DNA from: Aquiflexum balticum DSM 16537
GTDB taxonomy: Bacteria > Bacteroidota > Bacteroidia > Cytophagales > Cyclobacteriaceae
Length of the DNA stretch: 64,000 nucleotides
Direction of reading: 5' to 3'
Assembly (NCBI RefSeq): GCF_900176595.1
Contig: NZ_LT838813.1
Span: 2,560,001 to 2,624,000, forward strand
Shown here: piece by piece, positions 45,449 through 54,640 of the stretch
How positions within the stretch are numbered: the first letter of the stretch is position 1
How the letters are laid out: each line of letters starts with the position of its first letter
Position numbers and translations under genes: made by a program
The notes under the pieces: model-generated
Told to the model about the DNA's origin: nothing
The model's input: only the letters and a program-made list of their open reading frames with translations
Databases searched by the model: none

Positions 45449-48400
45449 TTAGAAAGTAAGACTTGCGCCGAATGTATAGGCCCTAGTAATAGGGAAGATA
45501 GCCCCACCACTTCCGTTGGGTGTCAAAGGGTTTGTGCCTGGAGGAAGATTATTGAAATTTGCCAGGTTTTGAATTGATGTATAAACTCTCAGGTTTTGAG
45601 TTTTAAGTCTGTTTTTTAGAGTGGGGAAATTATAACCTAAACTCAAGTTTCGTATAGCCAAGTAGGATGCGTCAAATACCCAGACATCGGTAGCTCGCGC
45701 ATCATTGCTTCCTGAACTTGTTGGAACCAAAATGGGTATTCGGGCATTGGGTCTTTCTGGAGTCCACGAATCCGTTGTATGCCATTCTTGCACCTTTCCA
45801 GCATTATGAAGTGGCCAGATTGCATCTCCCTGTAAAAACACATCCCTTTTACCCACTCCCTGAAACATGATAGAGAAATCAAAGCCTTTATAATCCGCAT
45901 TTAAGGTCAACGCATAAGTATAGCGAGGAAAAGGATCCCCGATAATCACACGGTCATCTGGATTGATTACAGCATCAGCTGTATCTGGAATACCATCTCC
46001 ATCTGAATCAATGGTGAGTTGATTCAAAAACCGGATATTTCCCGGAATCAGGGCTCCAAATTGTCTTGGAGCTTCATTAATTTCGTCTTGGCTTTGAAAA
46101 AATCCTTGTGATTGATACCCAAATATGGAATTGATCGGGCTACCTACAGTTGTTATTGAATTACCACTTATTATCTGACCTAGACCACCTAGATCCACAA
46201 CTGAGTTTCTCACATCTGAGAAATTGGCATTAACACTATATCTAAAAGAACCTATTGCATCTCTCCACATCAAACTGAAATCAAAACCTCTGTTTTCTAC
46301 GGTTCCGGCATTTTGAAGGGGCGCACTCAATCCAACTACTAGAGGCACAGGCAATGCCAACAAGATGTCTTTTGTAGTTCTTACATAGTATTCTACTGTA
46401 AACAATAATTTATTATCCACCAGGCCTGCATCCAAGGCAAAATTGGTAGTTTCAGTTGTCTCCCATCTAATTTCTCTATTTGCCAAAACATTTTGAGCGG
46501 CACCTGTTGCTATTCGGTCTCCGAAGATAAAATTAGATGTACCCAAAACAATATTTGATGTGTAAGGGAAATCGCTGCCAATCTGCTGATTACCCAGCCT
46601 TCCCCATGAGGCCCTTAACTTAAATTCAGAGAAAAAACCCAAATTGCTAAAAAATGCCTCCTCTGTCAATCTCCAACCTGCAGAAAACGATGGGAAATAA
46701 GAGACCCTGTTTTCGGGAGCAAATCTGGATGAAGCATCGCGTCTGATATTGGCTTCAAAGAGATATTTATCCTTGAATGAATAGTTAAACCTTGAAAAGT
46801 AAGACAATAAACTGGAATGGGTGGCACTTCCAAAGTTTCTCATGTTTGTTTCTGCACCGGCGTTGAGCTGTTCTAAATCATCAATTATAAAGTCAGTTCT
46901 GGAAGCACCAAATTGACTCCACTGGGATTTAATGAATTCATATCCACCGAGAATAGCGAAATTATGGTCCAAATAATTCTTTTTATAGGAAACCAAACCA
47001 ATCACATTATCTTCAAAAATCTTGGTATTGGAATTACTCAATGAATTTCGATCAGGAACATTTCTGGTTTTCTTTGTGGGCCAATCCAAAATGGTGGTAT
47101 ACATTTTGGTGAAATTTTTTCTTGTCAAATCCCGGTATTCGGGTGAATAAGTAAGGCTGAAATTCAGGTTTTTGATCGGTTCATAATTTAACTTGATCAA
47201 GCCTCTGAAATAATTATTCTGAAGAACATTATTTCCGCCATCATTAACTCTTGCAATAGGGTTTTCTCCACTCCATCCATCTCCCCATGAACCATCAGAG
47301 TGAATCGCTACCGCTGTGGGCGGAATTCTGAAAGCTCCTCTAAAAATCTGATCCAAACTTGAATTCGGTTCTCCGGTAAGCTCCTGACTGAAATTTAGAT
47401 CAAATGCTAAATTTACCTTTTTATTTACCTTGATATCTGTATTGAATCTACCGCTGTAGCGCTTGAAGTAGTAATTTTTGACGTTTGCGTTTTGATCTGT
47501 ATATGAAATCGAAGCGAGCATCTTGATATTTTCCGTACCCCCATTGACACTCACATTGTGGTATTGCTGAAAACCGCTCTCGGTAAAAAGCAGATCCATC
47601 CAGTCTGTATCTGGGTAGATATCAGGATTAGAAGCCATATTTTGCTCATAATTGGATATGAAGTCAGGGTTCTCGTTTGTCACCCTTAAAAAATCCAGTG
47701 CACCTACGTATGTAGGCAATGTCTGTGGTTCCTGCCAGCCGGCAAATGCGTTGTATGTAACATTCATCACACCCTCCTTACCTCTTTTGGTGGTAACCAG
47801 AATAACACCATTTGATCCCCTTGATCCATAAATGGCTGCAGCCGCAGCATCTTTAAGTACAGAAATGGTCTCTATATCCGCCGGGTCTATATTATTTATA
47901 TCCCCCTGAATACCATCTATGAGAACTAATGGATCATTCGAGGCGCCAAGTGAGCCTGTGCCTCTTATTCTCAAGGTTGCGCCATCAGCCCCAGGTCGGC
48001 TGGTAGTTTGTATCGCAGTTAATCCAGGCGCCATTCCCACCAGAGCCTGCGAGGCTTGGAAAACGGGCTGTTTAGCAATAGCGGCTCCAGAGATGGTTTC
48101 TACTGAACCAGTAAGATTGATCCTTTTTTGATCTCCATAACCAACTACAACAACTTCACCCAGATCATCCAAATTGGGTACCATAGAGATAGAGAAGTCA
48201 TTCTGGTTATTTACGGTTATTTCTTGGGTAAAATACCCCAAAAATGAAATCACAAGGACGGTAGAAGAATTGGGGACACTGATAGAAAATTCACCATCAA
48301 TATCAGTAACCGTACCCGAGGTAGTTCCTTTGATCATGATGTTTGCACCCGGTAAAGCCATTTGCTTTTCATCTAAAACTTTACCTCGCACTAACATCTC

Positions 48401-48469
48401 TTGTGCAGAGATTTGATTGATGCCAATGCCCATAAAGCAAAGCACCATAATTAGTAATTTTCGTTTCAT
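45449..48469 (-). CDS. SusC/RagA family TonB-linked outer-membrane protein
   Basis: A 1006-residue TonB-dependent transporter with a signal peptide (1-22). A carboxypeptidase-regulatory-like domain follows (VRGKVLDEKQMALPGANIMI), then a TonB-box-like GEVVVVGYG and the plug domain (VLIDGIQGDINNIDPADIET; VLKDAAAAAIYGSRGSNG). The rest is the 22-stranded barrel ending in FGASLTF. With SusD it imports oligosaccharides into the periplasm. It is the first gene of the leftward PUL row. The palindromic operator candidate lies 135 nt upstream of its start. Confidence 0.96.
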   Translation of the reverse strand: MKRKLLIMVLCFMGIGINQISAQEMLVRGKVLDEKQMALPGANIMIKGTTSGTVTDIDGEFSISVPNSSTVLVISFLGYFTQEITVNNQNDFSISMVPNLDDLGEVVVVGYGDQKRINLTGSVETISGAAIAKQPVFQASQALVGMAPGLTAIQTTSRPGADGATLRIRGTGSLGASNDPLVLIDGIQGDINNIDPADIETISVLKDAAAAAIYGSRGSNGVILVTTKRGKEGVMNVTYNAFAGWQEPQTLPTYVGALDFLRVTNENPDFISNYEQNMASNPDIYPDTDWMDLLFTESGFQQYHNVSVNGGTENIKMLASISYTDQNANVKNYYFKRYSGRFNTDIKVNKKVNLAFDLNFSQELTGEPNSSLDQIFRGAFRIPPTAVAIHSDGSWGDGWSGENPIARVNDGGNNVLQNNYFRGLIKLNYEPIKNLNFSLTYSPEYRDLTRKNFTKMYTTILDWPTKKTRNVPDRNSLSNSNTKIFEDNVIGLVSYKKNYLDHNFAILGGYEFIKSQWSQFGASRTDFIIDDLEQLNAGAETNMRNFGSATHSSLLSYFSRFNYSFKDKYLFEANIRRDASSRFAPENRVSYFPSFSAGWRLTEEAFFSNLGFFSEFKLRASWGRLGNQQIGSDFPYTSNIVLGTSNFIFGDRIATGAAQNVLANREIRWETTETTNFALDAGLVDNKLLFTVEYYVRTTKDILLALPVPLVVGLSAPLQNAGTVENRGFDFSLMWRDAIGSFRYSVNANFSDVRNSVVDLGGLGQIISGNSITTVGSPINSIFGYQSQGFFQSQDEINEAPRQFGALIPGNIRFLNQLTIDSDGDGIPDTADAVINPDDRVIIGDPFPRYTYALTLNADYKGFDFSIMFQGVGKRDVFLQGDAIWPLHNAGKVQEWHTTDSWTPERPNARIPILVPTSSGSNDARATDVWVFDASYLAIRNLSLGYNFPTLKNRLKTQNLRVYTSIQNLANFNNLPPGTNPLTPNGSGGAIFPITRAYTFGASLTF

Positions 48470-48603
48470 AATTTGGTCATTTAGATTAATTATTTAGGTT
48501 CTTGGAATTTTATACTAAATCAGAAGTCGGAATTTTATTCTAATGTATGCACAATTAGAAAAATATAAATATGAAAAAATTAAAAAAAATAAATATTTAT
48601 ATC

Positions 48604-48627
48604 GTAAACGTTATCGATAACGTTTAC
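48604..48627. promoter_or_regulatory. Perfect 24-bp palindrome, candidate LacI-family operator
   Basis: The half site GTAAACGTTATC is repeated inverted without mismatch. The core AACGTT with a central CG resembles LacI/GalR-family operators. It sits between susC and the lacI-type gene, 135 bp and 227 bp from their starts respectively. It overlaps the first bases of the TACATTTG promoter box, so binding there would also control the regulator itself. The regulator-operator match is inferred. Confidence 0.75.
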
Positions 48628-48632
48628 ATTTG
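48625..48632 (+). promoter_or_regulatory. Candidate -7 box of the LacI gene, overlapping the operator
   Basis: TACATTTG matches TAnnTTTG. Its first three bases are the last three of the palindrome. The leader to the start codon would be about 215 nt. Confidence 0.4.
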
Positions 48633-48854
48633 AAAAAATGGCAATGATTTGAATGATTTGTTAAAAATTTGATAATTGAATTTTTGATTGATTTTTCTTT
48701 CGGAAGGAATTTGATTATAATTATAATTCCCAATCAAAATTCTTCAGAATTACTCAGAAAAAATCTTAAGAGTCATAGTGTAATTTTGATTAAAGAATCT
48801 CTAAATTATCATTTCTGTATAATTCCCAAAATAAATCATCAAATTGCTTGAGAC

Positions 48855-49871
48855 ATGAAAAAAAGCATCACCATTAAAGACATTGCCAAGAAACTCAATA
48901 TTTCTACAGCAACCGTTTCCCGTGCTTTGAGAGGGTCTAGCGAGATTAGTAAAGAAACAAAATCAGCAGTGATGAAGATTGCAAAGGAGATGCATTATCA
49001 TCCCAATTTATTGGCAAGAAGTCTTATAAATAAAACCTCCAAAGTTCTTGGAGTAGTGGTGCCCACCATCAACCGACAGTTTTGGTCCAACTCGATTTCC
49101 GGTATTGAAAGTGTAGCTTATAAAAAAGGGTATAAAGTGATGATATTTCAATCAGCGGAGTCTTACCAAAAAGAGGTTGAAATAGTCGAAATCTTAGCCA
49201 ATAGCATGGTGGATGGGATTTTGATCGCATTTTCTAAAGAAACTCAGGATTATGCACATATTGAAGATCTTAGGGAAAGGGGTATTCCGGTTTTACTTTT
49301 TGAGCGGGTATGCGAATCTCTCCCTCTTTCCAAAGTGATCACAGATGATTTTTTTGGTGCTAAGTGTATTGTAAATCATTTGATTGAAAGAGGGAAAAAT
49401 AGAATTGCTTACATCGGAGGGCCACTATCCCTGCCAGTTTGTATGGAAAGATTTCGAGGTTACCAAAGTGCATTGTTAGAGAATAAAATTTCCTTTGACC
49501 AAGATTTGGTTATAGAGATCTCTGATTTTGATGCAGACTTTTCAAGCAATGCGTTTAAAAATCTTTGGCATTCCGGTAATAGACCGGATGCAGTATTTTG
49601 CTTTGCGGATATTCTGGCCTTAGGAGTTTTAGCGGCTTCAAAAGAATTGGGTATTAAAGTTCCAAAAGATTTGGCCATTGCCGGATTTGGCAACGATGAC
49701 ATCACAAAGTATGTAAGCCCTTCTATTAGCACCATGGCGCAACCGTCTTTTGAAATAGGTCAATTGGCCGCAAAACTGATTTTAAAAGAAATTAATTTCG
49801 AAGAAGAAGATGAATTTGTATTTAGAACGGAAATAATCAAACCAAACCTCATTGCAAGAGAAAGCAGTTGA
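48855..49871 (+). CDS. LacI family transcriptional regulator of the PUL
   Basis: A 338-residue regulator. The helix-turn-helix TIKDIAKKLNISTATVSRAL is at residues 6-25, followed by the hinge helix HPNLLARSLINKTSKVLGVV. The periplasmic-binding-protein-like sensor domain fills the rest (VDGILIAFSKE, FGAKCIVNHLIERGKNRIAYIGG, IAGFGNDDITKYVSPSISTM). It is divergent from susC with a palindrome between them, so it probably senses a sugar from the PUL and represses or activates susC. It resembles the second LacI protein at 50975. Confidence 0.95.
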   Translation: MKKSITIKDIAKKLNISTATVSRALRGSSEISKETKSAVMKIAKEMHYHPNLLARSLINKTSKVLGVVVPTINRQFWSNSISGIESVAYKKGYKVMIFQSAESYQKEVEIVEILANSMVDGILIAFSKETQDYAHIEDLRERGIPVLLFERVCESLPLSKVITDDFFGAKCIVNHLIERGKNRIAYIGGPLSLPVCMERFRGYQSALLENKISFDQDLVIEISDFDADFSSNAFKNLWHSGNRPDAVFCFADILALGVLAASKELGIKVPKDLAIAGFGNDDITKYVSPSISTMAQPSFEIGQLAAKLILKEINFEEEDEFVFRTEIIKPNLIARESS

Positions 49872-49877
49872 TTCCAA

Positions 49878-50945
49878 TTATTCAACACCAAATACAAACT
49901 GGGTTCTGGATTCGAATATTTCTCCAGGAAGCAAAATCACGGAGTCAAATTCCGGAAGATTGATGGCATCAGGGAAGTGCTGTGTTTCCAGGCAAATGGC
50001 AGACCTTTTATCAAATGCCACGCCTTTTTTACCTACAAATGATCCATTGAGGAAATTACCTGTGTAAACCTGAATGCCGGGTTCTGTGGTTGATAATGTT
50101 AATTTCCTGCCTGATTCTGCATCGTAAAGTATGGCACAATCCTCCGGTTGGTTGAGTTCAAAGCAATGATCAATACCATTTGCGATTTCCAATTGGTGAT
50201 TGTCAATTTGAATCTGATCTTTAATTTTCTTAAGGTGTCTAAAATCGAAAGGTGTACCTGCCACGGGAGATTTCACGCCTATTGGGAGACTTTTTTCATT
50301 CAATGGCAAATAGTTATCAGCATCCACGAAGAAAGCATGGGATTCTATGTTTTTCGAAAAATCCCCACTGAGGTTAATATAAAAATGATTGGTGGGATTG
50401 ATGATTGTTTTTTTATCTGTCATGGCCCTATAACTAATCTCCAATCGTCCGGTCTCATCCAAAGTATAAGTCACCCAAACATCAACTGTCCCAGGATAAT
50501 TTTCTTCTCCATCAGGACTTTGGTAATAAAAAGTCACACCCACTGAATTATCAGTTTCAAAAGGCTCAGCTTTCCAGATTTTTTTATCCCAACCCATCAT
50601 TCCTCCATGAAGGTGGGTGGTTCCCTGATTTGCAGGTAGATGGAAAGTTTTGCCATCCAGAGAAAATGAATTATTGGCGATGCGTCCTGCAATTCTGCCA
50701 ACAGTGCTCCCTAAATAACAGTAATTATCCAGGTATTCTTGTTGAAAAAAACCTTCCAATGTATCAAAACCCAATAAAACATCTTCCATTTTTCCATTTC
50801 TATCAGGCAGAAACAAATGGGTCCAAGTGGCTCCATAGTTCATTACCCGGACTTCGATTTGGCCTTGAATACTTAACATATAAAGTTCCACTTCATCTCC
50901 TTGTGGAGTGAAGCCGAAGACGGATGCGGTAATTTTTGGACTCAT
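49878..50945 (-). CDS. galM: Aldose 1-epimerase (galactose mutarotase)
   Basis: A 355-residue enzyme that interconverts alpha and beta anomers of galactose and related sugars before GalK. Active-site blocks: TTHLHGGMMGWDKK, NPTNHFYINLSGD with a catalytic histidine, and CLETQHFPDAINLPEF with the C-terminal glutamate region. VYTGNFL fits the family. No signal peptide is visible. It follows the second LacI gene by 29 nt on the same strand and converges on the first LacI gene. Confidence 0.94.
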   Translation of the reverse strand: MSPKITASVFGFTPQGDEVELYMLSIQGQIEVRVMNYGATWTHLFLPDRNGKMEDVLLGFDTLEGFFQQEYLDNYCYLGSTVGRIAGRIANNSFSLDGKTFHLPANQGTTHLHGGMMGWDKKIWKAEPFETDNSVGVTFYYQSPDGEENYPGTVDVWVTYTLDETGRLEISYRAMTDKKTIINPTNHFYINLSGDFSKNIESHAFFVDADNYLPLNEKSLPIGVKSPVAGTPFDFRHLKKIKDQIQIDNHQLEIANGIDHCFELNQPEDCAILYDAESGRKLTLSTTEPGIQVYTGNFLNGSFVGKKGVAFDKRSAICLETQHFPDAINLPEFDSVILLPGEIFESRTQFVFGVE

Positions 50946-50974
50946 AATTTAAGGTTTTCGGTTAAAAAGCTCAT

Positions 50975-52006
50975 TTAGCTCTTAGGAGTTTTCTTGGTGG
51001 AATTTCTGGCTACCAGTGTAGTGAGCAAGACGAAAGTTTGAGGATCATCAGAAACCAATTCATCTAATTGGTCTAGAAGGTGGTTTGCTGCCAATTGCCC
51101 CATTTCATAACCCGGTTGGGATACTGTCGTCAATGAAGGCTCCACGACAGCAGAAGTGGGATTGTTAGTGAATCCAGCTAGAGCGATATCTTCAGGGATT
51201 CTCACCCCATTTTCTTTCAAGATCATCATCACTTCCACCGCCAAGGGGTCAATCATAGCAAAAATCGCATCAGGTCTATCTTGCTCTTGGAGCATGTCCA
51301 AGGTGATTTTCCTGTTCATTTCAAAGGTAAGATCGGTGATATAAACCCTACTTTCCTTTTCAGGGATTCCAAATTCTTTTAGGGCTTCTAAGTAACCTTC
51401 TTTTCTTTTTTTACTGATATAAAGATCTTCTGGACCAGAGAAATAAGCTATTTTTTTGAAGCCTTGTTCCAAAAGGTGATGAACTACCAAATAGGCTCCG
51501 TGAGCATCATCTACAGTTACTTTCGATACGGGAATTTCTTCAGTTACCCTGTCAAACATGATAAATGGGATTTCCCGGTCATAAAGCTCCTGAAGATGTT
51601 CGTAGGATTTTGTTTCTCTGCTCAGGGAAATCAAAAGACCATCTACCTGACTTGAAACGAGTGTTCTTACATTGGCTTTTTCCTGTTCAAAAGATTCGTT
51701 GGATTGACAAATCATGATGTTATAGCCTCTTTTATAGGCTGTATCCTGAATACCACTGATGTTACTTGAAAAAAAATGAGAGGTCAGTTCAGGGACTATC
51801 ACCCCAAGTACTTTACTCCGGCTGATTCTGAGACTTTGCGCCAAAAGGTTGTACTGGTAATTCATACTTTTGGCCATTTCCACTATACGGGTTTTGGTGT
51901 CAGCATGAAGTTCGGGAGAATCCTTTAATGCTCTGGAAACAGTAGATACAGAGACTCCCAATTTCTTGGCAATCTCCTTCATCGTTACCTGATGACCTTT
52001 TTTCAT
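50975..52006 (-). CDS. Second LacI family transcriptional regulator
   Basis: A 343-residue protein. The HTH VTMKEIAKKLGVSVSTVSRA is at residues 7-26, and NYQYNLLAQSLRISRSKVLGVIV is the hinge. The sensor domain includes VDGLLISLSRE, DDAHGAYLVVHHLLEQGFKKIAYFSG and DIALAGFTNNPTSAVVEPSL. It lies in a leftward row between the M28 gene and galM with gaps of about 26-29 nt, so galM may be among its targets. No palindrome like that at 48604 was found close to it. Confidence 0.95.
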   Translation of the reverse strand: MKKGHQVTMKEIAKKLGVSVSTVSRALKDSPELHADTKTRIVEMAKSMNYQYNLLAQSLRISRSKVLGVIVPELTSHFFSSNISGIQDTAYKRGYNIMICQSNESFEQEKANVRTLVSSQVDGLLISLSRETKSYEHLQELYDREIPFIMFDRVTEEIPVSKVTVDDAHGAYLVVHHLLEQGFKKIAYFSGPEDLYISKKRKEGYLEALKEFGIPEKESRVYITDLTFEMNRKITLDMLQEQDRPDAIFAMIDPLAVEVMMILKENGVRIPEDIALAGFTNNPTSAVVEPSLTTVSQPGYEMGQLAANHLLDQLDELVSDDPQTFVLLTTLVARNSTKKTPKS

Positions 52007-52032
52007 AAGAGTTAGTGGTTAAAGAAGTTTAT

Positions 52033-53013
52033 TTATTCTTGATAAATAGTGAACAAAACCGTTTGTCCTACAGCTCGCAGGCTTCTTTTATCAATAATAT
52101 CCATATTATCCAAGTGGGTATGGTGGTAATGGCCGAAGCCTGAATCAGGGGAGAATTCCACTATGTTTATCATTGGGATCCCGGCATCGCGATTGACAAA
52201 AACATGGTCATCGATGATTTCGGGAGCGTCACGCATGATAAAGAAGTCTGAATATCCCAATTCTGCTGCGAAATTCCATATTTTATTGACAATGCTTTTT
52301 CCATACTGCATGGAATGTCCCTCTCGGTAGAACCTTGCCCCTTTGGCACCAACAAGGTCCACCAAGATACCGTAATAGGCTGAATATCCAGTGACATGGG
52401 TGTTTTTTGACCAGTATTGGGAACCAAGACACCACCAGATTTGGGAATTGTTTCTCAAATTCATATGTTCAGGCTCCCCATCATCTTCCCCGTCAAAGAG
52501 TATGATGTCTATACCTATTTCAGGTTTGATTTCTGAACTGTTGATTATTCGGGCAATTTCAAGCAGAACACCCACTCCGGACCCTCCGTCATTAGCGCCA
52601 TCGATAGGTTCATCTAATCGCTGAGTATCCTTGTCGGCAATTCTTCTGGTATCCCAATGTGCTGCCAAAAGCACTCTTTTTTTGGCCGAAGGATTGTAGG
52701 ATGCGATGATGTTTGATAAATTGAATAACTGATTGTCCCAGGTTTTTACCTGAAAATCCTGAGTTTGGACTTCCATTCCAAAATCTTTGAATTTCTGTAT
52801 CAGCCAGTCCCTTGTTTTTCTATGCCCTTCCGTATTGGGCACTCTTGGACCAAAATCAACCTGCTGTTGAATAAAGGAATAAGCTGAATCCGCTGAGAAT
52901 TCAGGGACAGGTTTATAGGTAATGGGCTCTTGGATTTTATCAGAAACCTTATCGCTTCCACAAGACCAAAGAAGTAGCGGAAAGACAAAAAACAATATAA
53001 TCCTATTCCTCAT
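52033..53013 (-). CDS. M28 family zinc peptidase / glutaminyl-peptide cyclotransferase-like lipoprotein
   Basis: From the chosen start the protein is 326 residues with a lipobox at C18 (LLLWSC), so it is anchored in the envelope. The M28 fold is marked by [25 protein letters not shown] and the final histidine in [13 protein letters not shown]. Bacterial glutaminyl cyclotransferases have this arrangement, so either an aminopeptidase or pyroglutamate-forming function is possible. A start 12 nt upstream is possible. It overlaps the 3' end of cysS by about 11 nt, indicating co-transcription. Confidence 0.88.
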   Translation of the reverse strand: MRNRIILFFVFPLLLWSCGSDKVSDKIQEPITYKPVPEFSADSAYSFIQQQVDFGPRVPNTEGHRKTRDWLIQKFKDFGMEVQTQDFQVKTWDNQLFNLSNIIASYNPSAKKRVLLAAHWDTRRIADKDTQRLDEPIDGANDGGSGVGVLLEIARIINSSEIKPEIGIDIILFDGEDDGEPEHMNLRNNSQIWWCLGSQYWSKNTHVTGYSAYYGILVDLVGAKGARFYREGHSMQYGKSIVNKIWNFAAELGYSDFFIMRDAPEIIDDHVFVNRDAGIPMINIVEFSPDSGFGHYHHTHLDNMDIIDKRSLRAVGQTVLFTIYQE

Positions 53014-54496
53014 ATGCCCAGTCAATTTTATCTTTCATGTCTTTGACCACAATACCCAAGTCTTTTAAAGAAGACCTGATTTCATCCACTTTATTATAAT
53101 TCTTTGCTGTTTTGACATCACTGTAAATAGCCAATACAACATCTAATAGCCCTTGTTGGTTTTCAGTTTTTTCTTCTTTTAGACCCAATATTTTTTCAAC
53201 AAAAACAATATAAGTCTGATTCATTTTTTCAAAAACATCCCTTCCAAATACGCCGCTTTGCAACTGTCCAGTATATACTGAATTGATTTTTTTCAACAGA
53301 TTGAATAAATGCCCGATGGCCTGTGCAGTATTAAAGTCATCATCCATCGCACGGAAAGCACTATGAATACTTTGCTCCACTTGTTTGATCTGAATGTCAT
53401 CTAAAGGAATAGTATCATCAGCCTTGAATTCAAGACTCTTGGCAATTCTTAGTCCATTGATGATTTTTTTATAACCTTTTTGAGCTGCTTTAAGGGCTTC
53501 ATTTGAAAAATCCAAAGTAGATCTATAATGTGCAGTCAATATAAAATAACGGATGGTCATCGGACTATAAGCCTGTTCCAAAAGGGCATGTTTTCCTGCA
53601 AACAACTCCTGAAGGGTAATGAAGTTGCCAAGGGATTTGCCCATTTTTTGTCCGTTGATAGTGATCATGTTGTTGTGCATCCAGTATTTGGCAGGATCCT
53701 GATGGTTGCAGGCATTTCCTTGGGCAATTTCGCATTCATGATGGGGAAACATCAGATCCATACCACCTCCGTGTATGTCAAATTGCTTACCCAAATACTT
53801 TGAACTCATTGCTGTACATTCCAAATGCCATCCGGGAAAACCTATTCCCCAAGGTGATTCCCATTTCATCAGGTGTTCGGGAGAGGCATGCTTCCATAAA
53901 GCAAAATCCACAGGGTTTCTCTTTTCCCCTTGTCCATCCAAATCCCTGCTTCCACTCATCAATTCCTCCAATACCCTTCCGGAAAGTTTTCCATATTGAT
54001 ATTTCTCATTGTATTTGAGTACATCGAAGTAAACCGAACCATTTACCTCATAGCCCAAACCTTCATCAAGAATGCCTTGAACCAAAGCAATCTGTTCCGG
54101 AATGTGGCCTGTTGCACGGGGTTCTATACTAGGCTTCCAGGTATTCAGTGCTTCCATATCCCTGTGATAGGTGTCCGTATATTGTTGGGCCACCTCCATG
54201 GGTTCCAGTTGTTCCAGTTTGGCTTTTTTGGCAATTTTATCTTCTCCTTCATCCGCATCACCCTGTAAGTGACCCACATCAGTGATGTTCCTAACATAGC
54301 GGACTTTATAGCCCAGGTGAGTCAAGTACCTGTTGACTGTATCAAATGTGATGGCAGGTCTTGCATGGCCCAAGTGGGCATCGCCATAAACTGTTGGTCC
54401 GCAGACATACATGCCCACATGAGGCGGACTTAGCGGGTCAAAATCTTCTTTCTTGCGGGAAAGGGTGTTGTATATTTTGAGGGTGTTTTGTTTCAT
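53003..54496 (-). CDS. cysS: Cysteinyl-tRNA synthetase
   Basis: A 497-residue class I aminoacyl-tRNA synthetase that charges tRNA-Cys. The HIGH motif is HLGH in [17 protein letters not shown] and the KMSKS motif is KMGKSLGNF. Zinc-binding residues are visible in CGPTVYG, the [11 protein letters not shown] block and HHECEIAQ. The C-terminal DALR-like region is present. The protein is full length. The leader contains four GTAC heptads (54507-54534). The M28, LacI and galM genes follow on the same strand. Confidence 0.97.
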   Translation of the reverse strand: MKQNTLKIYNTLSRKKEDFDPLSPPHVGMYVCGPTVYGDAHLGHARPAITFDTVNRYLTHLGYKVRYVRNITDVGHLQGDADEGEDKIAKKAKLEQLEPMEVAQQYTDTYHRDMEALNTWKPSIEPRATGHIPEQIALVQGILDEGLGYEVNGSVYFDVLKYNEKYQYGKLSGRVLEELMSGSRDLDGQGEKRNPVDFALWKHASPEHLMKWESPWGIGFPGWHLECTAMSSKYLGKQFDIHGGGMDLMFPHHECEIAQGNACNHQDPAKYWMHNNMITINGQKMGKSLGNFITLQELFAGKHALLEQAYSPMTIRYFILTAHYRSTLDFSNEALKAAQKGYKKIINGLRIAKSLEFKADDTIPLDDIQIKQVEQSIHSAFRAMDDDFNTAQAIGHLFNLLKKINSVYTGQLQSGVFGRDVFEKMNQTYIVFVEKILGLKEEKTENQQGLLDVVLAIYSDVKTAKNYNKVDEIRSSLKDLGIVVKDMKDKIDWAYEE

Positions 54497-54506
54497 GATT
54501 TAAATT

Positions 54507-54534
54507 GTACCATGTACTATGTACCAAGTACCAA
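54507..54534. repeat. Tandem GTAC heptads in the cysS leader
   Basis: Four 7-mers in a row: GTACCAT, GTACTAT, GTACCAA, GTACCAA, followed by a partial GTATGTG. They lie 11-38 nt upstream of the cysS start. They are of the same kind as the repeats in the 23S-5S spacer at 551-578. Confidence 0.65.
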
Positions 54535-54640
54535 GTATGTGTTTGAACCTGCAAAATAGGGTATTGGAATGAGTAAATAAAGGTATTCTTTATACGTGTG
54601 TTTAAAAATAGTTGAGTTGAGAGGATTTGCAACCGATTAA

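Larger units (their letters stand above)
48470..48854. other. Divergent control region between susC and lacI
   Basis: A very AT-rich 385-bp region without a gene. It holds a 24-bp palindrome (48604-48627) and a promoter box for the LacI gene. The susC promoter must lie between the palindrome and 48469 but no convincing consensus was found. Confidence 0.6.
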
